From the NCBI RefSeq assembly GCF_025499425.1, contig NZ_JAIMCB010000004.1, forward strand, positions 124,001-188,000: a DNA stretch of 64,000 nucleotides. Reading direction: 5' to 3'. Positions 59,385-64,000 of the stretch are shown here, piece by piece. Within the stretch, counting starts at the first letter, position 1. Each line of letters begins with the position of its first letter. The notes below the pieces were generated by a model, which did not search any database, was not told where the DNA came from, and was given only the letters and a program-made list of their open reading frames with translations. This DNA comes from Acidiferrimicrobium sp. IK. Lineage in GTDB: Bacteria; Actinomycetota; Acidimicrobiia; Acidimicrobiales; Palsa-688. The position numbers and the translations under genes are program-made.

Positions 59385-60392
59385 ATGACTTCGACCGGCA
59401 TCAAACTCACGGAGTGGACGGCATGCGGCGGGTGCGCCGCCAAGTGGGGCGCGGCGCCCCTCGCCGCGCTGGTCAGGGAGCTGGCCGGGACCGGCGCTGC
59501 CTCTTTGCTGGTCGGTTTGGCGCCCTTCGATGATGCTGCGGTCTACCGGCTCACCGATGACGTAGCGCTCGTCTCCACTACCGACTTCTTTCCCCCCCTC
59601 GTCGACGACCCCGGCGACTTCGGCGCCATCGCTGCGGCCAACGCCTGCTCGGACGTGTTTGCCATGGGCGGCCGGGTGGTGCTGGCCCTCAACGTGGCCG
59701 CCTTCCCAGAGCGGATGCCCACCGAGGCCATCGCGGCCATCCTCGCCGCGGCCGCCGAGGTCGTCGCGGAGGCCGGTGGCACCGTCGCCGGCGGCCACAC
59801 CATCCGCTCCGAGGAGCCGATCTTCGGTCTGGCCGTGCAGGGTGTGGTCCACCCCGCACGGGTGTGGGCCAAAAGCGGGGCCCGCCCCGGCGACACGCTG
59901 GTGCTGTCCAAGCCGCTCGGGACCGGGATCGTCCTCGCCGGCGGCAGCGACGCCGACAAGCGCTCCGCCATCGCCCGGATGCGGGTCCTCAACCGAGGGG
60001 CGGCCGAAGCCCTCGCCGCCCTCCCCGACGCGCCGCACGCGGTCACCGACGTCACCGGGTTCGGTCTGCTCGGCCACGGATGGGAGATGGCGGAGCGCTC
60101 CGCGGTGACGCTGTGCTTCGACGGCGCCGCGTTGCCGCTCTACGCCGGCGCACTGGCAGCCGCCCAAGCTGGGACCAGGACCGGCGGCGACCCCCGCAAC
60201 CGGGCTCACCTGGAGGCCCACGTCACCTCGCACGTCGACGAGGCGCTCGAGGCTCTGGCCTACGACCCGCAGACCTCCGGCGGGCTGCTGGCATCGGTCG
60301 TCCCCGAGATGGCCGGCCGGCTCGTCGATGAACACGGGTTCACCGCAGTCGGCGCCGTCGATGTCGGTCCGCCGAGGGTCGAGCTGCGCTAG
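59385..60392 (+). CDS. selD: Selenide, water dikinase (selenophosphate synthetase)
   Basis: A protein of 335 residues. LTEWTACGGCAAKW places Cys17 and Lys20 exactly at the catalytic positions. APFDDAAVYRLTDD, VSTTDFFPPLVDDPGDFGAIAAANACSDVFAMGG (ATP and Mg-binding Asp residues), VAGGHTI and VTDVTGFGLLGHGWEM complete the AIRS-like fold. It uses ATP to convert selenide to selenophosphate for selenocysteine or selenouridine. It has Cys, not selenocysteine, in the active site. selA, selB, selC and ybbB are not in the window. Confidence 0.93.
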   Translation: MTSTGIKLTEWTACGGCAAKWGAAPLAALVRELAGTGAASLLVGLAPFDDAAVYRLTDDVALVSTTDFFPPLVDDPGDFGAIAAANACSDVFAMGGRVVLALNVAAFPERMPTEAIAAILAAAAEVVAEAGGTVAGGHTIRSEEPIFGLAVQGVVHPARVWAKSGARPGDTLVLSKPLGTGIVLAGGSDADKRSAIARMRVLNRGAAEALAALPDAPHAVTDVTGFGLLGHGWEMAERSAVTLCFDGAALPLYAGALAAAQAGTRTGGDPRNRAHLEAHVTSHVDEALEALAYDPQTSGGLLASVVPEMAGRLVDEHGFTAVGAVDVGPPRVELR

Positions 60393-60428
60393 AGAGTCGG
60401 GTGCGCCGGCGCCCACGCGGCGGGCCGG

Positions 60429-60434
60429 TACCGT
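60429..60434 (+). promoter_or_regulatory. Leaderless -10 element for rnhB
   Basis: TACCGT, 6 nt before ATG 60441. Confidence 0.45.
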
Positions 60435-60440
60435 CGGGGG

Positions 60441-61178
60441 ATGGCCATCGTTGCCCGCGGCGCCGGGCGCCCGTTGCGGTCCGCCCGCCCGGCGAGGGCC
60501 GTCGCGCCGACCTTACGAGTCGAGCGGGACCTGTGGGCCGCCGGCCACGAGGTGGTGGTCGGCGTGGACGAGGTCGGGCGAGGCTCGTGGGCCGGGCCGC
60601 TCATGGTCGGCGCCGCGGTATTGCCGCCCGACCGGCGGGTCTATGGCGTGCGGGACTCGAAGATGCTGAGCGAGGCTGAGCGCGAACGGCTCTTCGACCG
60701 GGTCGCTTCTTGGTGCCGGGCGTGGGCGGTCGGCGCTGCGAGCCAGGAGGAATGCGACCGGCTCGGAATGGCCGACGCCCAGCGGCTGGCCGCCCGCCGG
60801 GCGGTGGAAGGGCTCGGTCTCAGCCCCGATCAGGTGCTGGTGGACGGCAATTGGGATTTCGTGGGGATGGGCTGCACCCGCCGCATCGTCAAAGGCGACG
60901 CCACCTGCTTGTCGATATCGGCCGCCTCGATCCTGGCCAAGGTCACCAGGGACCGGCTGATGCGAGGCGAGGCCGCCCACTATCCCGGCTACGACTTCGA
61001 GTACAACAAGGGCTACCCCTGTCCCCGCCACAAGATGGCCCTGCAGGCGTACGGGCCCACGGCGATACACCGCCGCAGCTGGATCTTCATGGAGAACCTG
61101 TCCTATGGCGTGGCCGGGTCCCGCCGGCTGCTGCGCCCGGGCCAGGAGCAGCTGGCGCTCACCGCCGCCACGGGCTGA
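60441..61178 (+). CDS. rnhB: Ribonuclease HII
   Basis: A protein of 245 residues. The catalytic motif GVDEVGRGSWAGPL carries Asp-Glu-Gly, followed by VRDSKMLSEAERERL, the third acidic residue in VDGNWDF, KGDATCLSISAASILAKVTRD and the late motif YEFNKGY-like FEYNKGYPCPRHKMAL. A 35-residue basic N-terminal extension precedes the domain. It cuts RNA in RNA-DNA hybrids, including single embedded ribonucleotides. Its 3' end overlaps the convergent DUF429-like gene by 20 nt. Confidence 0.93.
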   Translation: MAIVARGAGRPLRSARPARAVAPTLRVERDLWAAGHEVVVGVDEVGRGSWAGPLMVGAAVLPPDRRVYGVRDSKMLSEAERERLFDRVASWCRAWAVGAASQEECDRLGMADAQRLAARRAVEGLGLSPDQVLVDGNWDFVGMGCTRRIVKGDATCLSISAASILAKVTRDRLMRGEAAHYPGYDFEYNKGYPCPRHKMALQAYGPTAIHRRSWIFMENLSYGVAGSRRLLRPGQEQLALTAATG

Positions 61179-61974
61179 GCGCACCCCCGTCCAGCGCGAC
61201 GCCGTCGATCCAGCCCTCGAGGGCCACGACTGGGTCGGTCGTCGCCGGCCGCGCCTGGTCGGTGCGGCGCACCAAGTCGAGCAGCGCGACCACCGCGTCG
61301 AAGGCGTCGACCGAGCCTCTCGCCGCAGCGGCGACGTCCGGCGCCAGCCGCTCGCCCATCGCCTCCACCGCCGCGGCCCGGGCCGCCGGCGACGACTTCA
61401 CCGTGCGGCCCATGCCCAGGCGAGGCCAGACCTCGACCACTGCCGGGGTCGCCCAGCGCTCGAAAGGCCACACGCACATCCCGGCCCTGCGCAGGCGGTC
61501 CAGGGTCGCCATCCCCCGCAGGGACGCGGTGCCCACCGCGCCGGCCCCACCGATCTGGAACGTCGAGGCGGGCCGAAGCGGCGCGGCCCGCTCCGTGAGT
61601 CGCCACTCGTCGCCCGCCGGGGGTCTCGGCCGGGACCGTCCCGGACGGCCCCAAAACGGTGGTCGGCATTCCGCCAGCCACCGCTCGAGGCGAGTGCTGT
61701 CTGCCCAAAGCTCCGCGGCGGTGGCGATGCCGTTGCGAGCCAGCCACCACGCCGGCAGCGAGAAGGAGAAGTCCAGGCCTGCGACCAGCTCCGGCGCGTC
61801 CGCCGCCAGGTCGAGTATCCGATCTCCGGCCTGGACCCGGGTGCGCCCGCTCACCGCGACGACCGCAGTGCGGTCGGGATCCCACTCGGCCAGCCACAGG
61901 GCGCGCTGCTCGCCGGTGCGCGCCCCGGACCAGTCTGCTGCCACCGCGCTCACCGTCCCCGCCACGCCTCGCAC
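61159..61974 (-). CDS. DUF429-like predicted nuclease-fold protein
   Basis: A protein of 271 residues from ATG 61974. It begins VSAVAADWSGARTGEQRALWLA and later has VAGLDFSFSLPAWWLA, STFQIGGAGAVGTASLRGM, VVEVWPRLGM and DAFDAVVALLDLV. The early Asp-Trp-Ser, the central Asp-Phe-Ser and the late Asp pair fit the RNase H-like fold assigned to DUF429. Biochemical role unknown. It is convergent with rnhB. Confidence 0.65.
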   Translation of the reverse strand: MRGVAGTVSAVAADWSGARTGEQRALWLAEWDPDRTAVVAVSGRTRVQAGDRILDLAADAPELVAGLDFSFSLPAWWLARNGIATAAELWADSTRLERWLAECRPPFWGRPGRSRPRPPAGDEWRLTERAAPLRPASTFQIGGAGAVGTASLRGMATLDRLRRAGMCVWPFERWATPAVVEVWPRLGMGRTVKSSPAARAAAVEAMGERLAPDVAAAARGSVDAFDAVVALLDLVRRTDQARPATTDPVVALEGWIDGVALDGGALSPWRR

Positions 61975-62073
61975 CGTAGCGATCGGGGTGCCGGTGGCGC
62001 CCCCGGTGGAGCTGAGCGCCGGAGATCGCCCCGTCGCGGCGGTGTCGACCGGCGGTCAACCCGCCCGCGCGCC

Positions 62074-62079
62074 TACCGT
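62074..62079 (+). promoter_or_regulatory. Leaderless -10 element for the response regulator gene
   Basis: TACCGT, 6 nt before ATG 62086, identical in sequence and spacing to the rnhB element. Confidence 0.45.
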
Positions 62080-62085
62080 TGGGTC

Positions 62086-62850
62086 ATGAGTCTCGCCGGG
62101 GGCCAACAGGATCGCAGCTCGGATACCGGCGAGCGCCGCCCGGTGCTCAGACTGGTGATCGCCGACGGGCAGCCGCTGTTCGCCCGGAGCCTCGAGATGG
62201 TCCTCGGCCCGACGTCTGACGGTCGCATAGAGGTGGTCGGCACCGCCAGCACCGTCGGCGAGGCCTTGAGGGTGCTGGGCGATAGCGACCCCGACTTGAT
62301 CCTGGTTGATTTGGACCTGCCGCCACCGGGCGGCATCGATCTCATTCGCCGGGCCGGCGAGAAGTTCCCGGGGGTGCGGATCCTGACCCTGTCCAAAGCC
62401 GAGGACTTCGAGCTGGCCGCCGAGGCGCTCTCGGCGGGAGCGGAGGCCTACCTGTCGAAGGCGGCCCGCCCCGAGCAGCTCCTGGCCCCGCTGCTGGCCG
62501 TGTTGCAGGGATGGCAGGTGCTGTCCGCCCCGATGGTCGATCATCTGCTGGCCCGGGCCCGACGTCCCGGAGCCGACCTCATCGCCGCGCTCAGCGACGA
62601 AGAGCTGACCCTCTGGCGGCTGGTGGCGGACGGGCTGGAGATATCCGGCATCGCCGACGCCCTCTACGTCTCCGAGCGCACCGCGAAGCGAATGGTGGCC
62701 GAGCTGCGCGACCACCTGGGCGTTCGGACCCGTATCGAGATGGCGGCGCTGGCCGGGCGGTCGGGTCTCCTCGACGGCCAGCCGATGGCCGACAGCCGCA
62801 GTTCCCGGTCCGCGTTGCGCACCCGACGCGGCTCTGACCTCGACGGCTGA
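62086..62850 (+). CDS. Orphan NarL/LuxR-type response regulator
   Basis: A protein of 254 residues from ATG 62086. The receiver domain has LVIADGQPLFARSLEMVL, phospho-acceptor Asp in LILVDLDLPPPGG and Lys in YLSKAARPEQL. A LuxR-type HTH follows near residue 165-225 (LSDEELTLWRLVADGLEISGIADALYVSERTAKRMVAELRDHLGV). The second acidic residue of the usual pair is replaced by Gly (IADGQ). No histidine kinase gene is close. The frame is open further upstream, but that part is antisense to the DUF429-like gene. Confidence 0.88.
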   Translation: MSLAGGQQDRSSDTGERRPVLRLVIADGQPLFARSLEMVLGPTSDGRIEVVGTASTVGEALRVLGDSDPDLILVDLDLPPPGGIDLIRRAGEKFPGVRILTLSKAEDFELAAEALSAGAEAYLSKAARPEQLLAPLLAVLQGWQVLSAPMVDHLLARARRPGADLIAALSDEELTLWRLVADGLEISGIADALYVSERTAKRMVAELRDHLGVRTRIEMAALAGRSGLLDGQPMADSRSSRSALRTRRGSDLDG

Positions 62851-62854
62851 CCCG

Positions 62855-63493
62855 TTGGCCCCCAAGCGAAAGCCCCCCCGCCGTCGGGTACCGCCGCCGG
62901 CGCGCACCGGAGGCTCTGGCGGGCCGACCTCCTCCGCCGGGGGCCGCCCCGAACCGAAGCGGCCAGCCCAGTCAGGTTCGTCCCGCCAGTCAGGTTCGTC
63001 CCGCCAGCCCGGTTCGTCCCGCCAGCCCGGTTCGTCCCGCCAGCCCGGTTCGTCCCGCCAGTCCGGACCGGAGCGGCGGACTCGTCCCGACCGGCTGCGG
63101 GACGCGCCCGTCGGCGGGACACCCAGCATCGTCCGAGGGGCGTCGTGGGGTTTCTCGATCCTGCTAGTGGGGGAGCTGGTGACCCTCCAACTCCTCGGTC
63201 TCGGCAACGGCCTGATTCTCTACGTCGTAGCCGCGGCCGCTTACGCCCTCGCCGGCAACCGGGCCGTGCAGCCGCCGGTGACGTCGGTGCGCCTCGCGGC
63301 GAGAGACGGCGCTCTGGCCGCCGCTTCGGCTTACGCGCTGACCATCCCGCTGCGCCTCATCGTCCACTCCGCCTCCATCTCGGTGCTGGCCACCGGCGTC
63401 GCCTTGGCGTTCGCGTTGGTGGTAGGCGGCTTGGCCGGATCGATCGTCGGGCGGGCCCGCCTCGACGAGCAGCGCTCCCGTTCGGGGCGGTAG
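62855..63493 (+). CDS. Membrane protein with repeat-bearing cytoplasmic N-terminus
   Basis: A protein of 212 residues from TTG 62855, 4 bp after the response regulator stop. The first 95 residues are basic and disordered (PKRKPPRRRVPPPART) with five GSSRQP/S repeats. Four hydrophobic segments follow: WGFSILLVGELVTLQLLGL, LILYVVAAAAYALAG, AALAAASAYALTIPL-like and ISVLATGVALAFALVVGGLAGSIVG. No family recognised. The start is uncertain, as only TTG and no ATG/GTG precedes the repeats closely. Confidence 0.6.
   Translation: MAPKRKPPRRRVPPPARTGGSGGPTSSAGGRPEPKRPAQSGSSRQSGSSRQPGSSRQPGSSRQPGSSRQSGPERRTRPDRLRDAPVGGTPSIVRGASWGFSILLVGELVTLQLLGLGNGLILYVVAAAAYALAGNRAVQPPVTSVRLAARDGALAAASAYALTIPLRLIVHSASISVLATGVALAFALVVGGLAGSIVGRARLDEQRSRSGR
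62975..63064 (+). repeat. Five tandem 18-bp repeats
   Basis: Units of the type GGTTCGTCCCGCCAGCCC, five copies with one or two changes, encode GSSRQP or GSSRQS in the N-terminal tail of the membrane protein. Confidence 0.85.
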
Positions 63494-63713
63494 CACCCGG
63501 GGTTGATGGCCCCGCGAGGGAGGAGGCGCGCCTGCCGGCACCGAATCTCCTGGCTGCCGGTCCGCTCCACGTGCGGACACTCCAAGGAAGCGCCCAATGT
63601 CCCTACACCAAACGGCAGCCGTCGCCCATCCCGACACCTTGGCCCGGACGGGCCAACACCTGGCCCTACCGGCCGGTAACCCGGTGTGTGACCGCGGGCA
63701 TAGTGGACAAGTC
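63494..63713 (+). other. Intergenic region with no clear gene
   Basis: About 220 bp follow the membrane protein gene. I see no tRNA, terminator with a long stem, or convincing ORF. A CATAGT/TAGTGG element (63699-63706) lies 7-9 nt before ATG 63714. Confidence 0.4.
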
Positions 63714-63812
63714 ATGAGCAATGGATGGGGACCGGCAATCTCGGCTGGGCGAGAGAGAGGCACACAAATGGGGACGAAGCCCCGTGGCGCCTGGGGAGGC
63801 GTGGGTGACTGA
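63714..63812 (+). CDS. Possible 32-residue ORF overlapping the next gene
   Basis: ATG 63714 opens a frame, MSNGWGPAISAGRERGTQ and on to GAWGGVGD, that stops at 63812. It overlaps the start of the last gene (63805) by 8 nt. It could be a coupled leader peptide or the untranslated leader read by chance. No family recognised. Confidence 0.3.
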   Translation: MSNGWGPAISAGRERGTQMGTKPRGAWGGVGD

Positions 63813-64000
63813 CGACCGCTCCGGAACTGACCGCCCCGGCGAGGAAGGTCCCGGGGAGGGCCGCGACTCCAACCCGAGCACCGCCCCCCAAGACCCGAGT
63901 GGTGGCGGCCCCCGGACCCGCAAGCAAGACGACGCCAGCGCGTCCGCCGCTCTCGCTCGGATGTTCGACGGGCCCGGCCGCGACGGGGAGCGGGCCGCGC
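63805..64000 (+). CDS. N-terminus of an unidentified protein, cut by the window edge
   Basis: GTG 63805 has GGGGAGGC (63793-63800) at good spacing. The 65 visible codons are hydrophilic and disorder-like (DDRSGTDRPGEEGPGEG, TRKQDDASASAALARMFDG). The end has a helix-like stretch, ASAALARMF, that may lead into a folded domain. Too little is present to name it. Confidence 0.5.
   Translation, partial: MTDDRSGTDRPGEEGPGEGRDSNPSTAPQDPSGGGPRTRKQDDASASAALARMFDGPGRDGERAA

Noticed and set aside
61105..62085. Upstream extension of the response regulator frame
   Set aside because: It crosses rnhB and the DUF429-like gene; the receiver domain begins just after ATG 62086.

Overview
The window is about 64 kb of very GC-rich, densely coding bacterial chromosome. 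The gene content points to an actinobacterium: a mycothiol-dependent formaldehyde dehydrogenase, a CofC/FbiD-type coenzyme F420 gene, an LpqY-SugABC-like trehalose importer, an HU protein with a lysine/alanine-rich tail, and FadD-like acyl-CoA ligases. A secreted protein ending in Gly-Tyr...Ala-Ser-Asp-Gly-Gly repeats and many leaderless-looking start sites make a deep-branching lineage such as Acidimicrobiia my best guess; this is inference. I saw no rRNA, tRNA, insertion sequence, prophage or CRISPR array.

Layout. 1-1.3 kb: a frame-disrupted cation-efflux (CDF) gene fragment, a doubtful small ORF and a MarR regulator divergent from hrpA. 1.4-8.7 kb: HrpA-type RNA helicase, an EamA exporter, an S9 peptidase and a STAS anti-sigma antagonist. 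8.8-13.2 kb: the most interesting cluster. It holds an LpxO-like Asp/Asn hydroxylase, a serine-palmitoyltransferase-like enzyme, an NAD-dependent epimerase and a convergent GNAT-like acyltransferase. Together these match the gene types used for bacterial ceramide synthesis. A metallo-beta-lactamase-fold enzyme and an acyl-CoA ligase follow. 16-21 kb: a DUF4388 protein, a lipoprotein, an LCP cell-wall ligase, a small phosphoesterase and a ParB-like protein.

21.1-25.4 kb: LpqY-SugA-SugB-SugC-like trehalose ABC importer (minus strand). 25.4-32.7 kb: a membrane protein, a fused alpha/beta E1 2-oxoacid dehydrogenase, the large secreted repeat protein, then mscR and its MBL-fold partner. 32.7-42.6 kb: a serine beta-lactamase-like hydrolase, a TroA-like lipoprotein that seems to have lost its metal ligands, an acyl-CoA ligase, a deacetylase plus a glycosyltransferase/pseudo-deacetylase fusion, a DUF2127 protein, and a ligase-amidase operon. 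42.6-47.8 kb: a xylose-type sugar ABC operon ending in its ROK regulator, driven by a near-consensus promoter that overlaps an inverted repeat.

47.8-56.5 kb: a LigD-type ATP-dependent DNA ligase and a large GH63/MGH1-like glycosidase (minus strand), then Lon, HU and a second, purely H1-like basic repeat protein, then cofC (minus strand). 56.5-64 kb: a large protein of unknown function, a RibD_C-type reductase, SelD, RNase HII, a DUF429-like protein, an orphan response regulator, a repeat-bearing membrane protein and a gene cut off by the window edge.

A TAnnnT hexamer lies 6-8 nt before the start codon of about a dozen genes, which suggests widespread leaderless transcription. In two cases the leaderless start opens a tiny ORF whose stop overlaps the start of the real gene.
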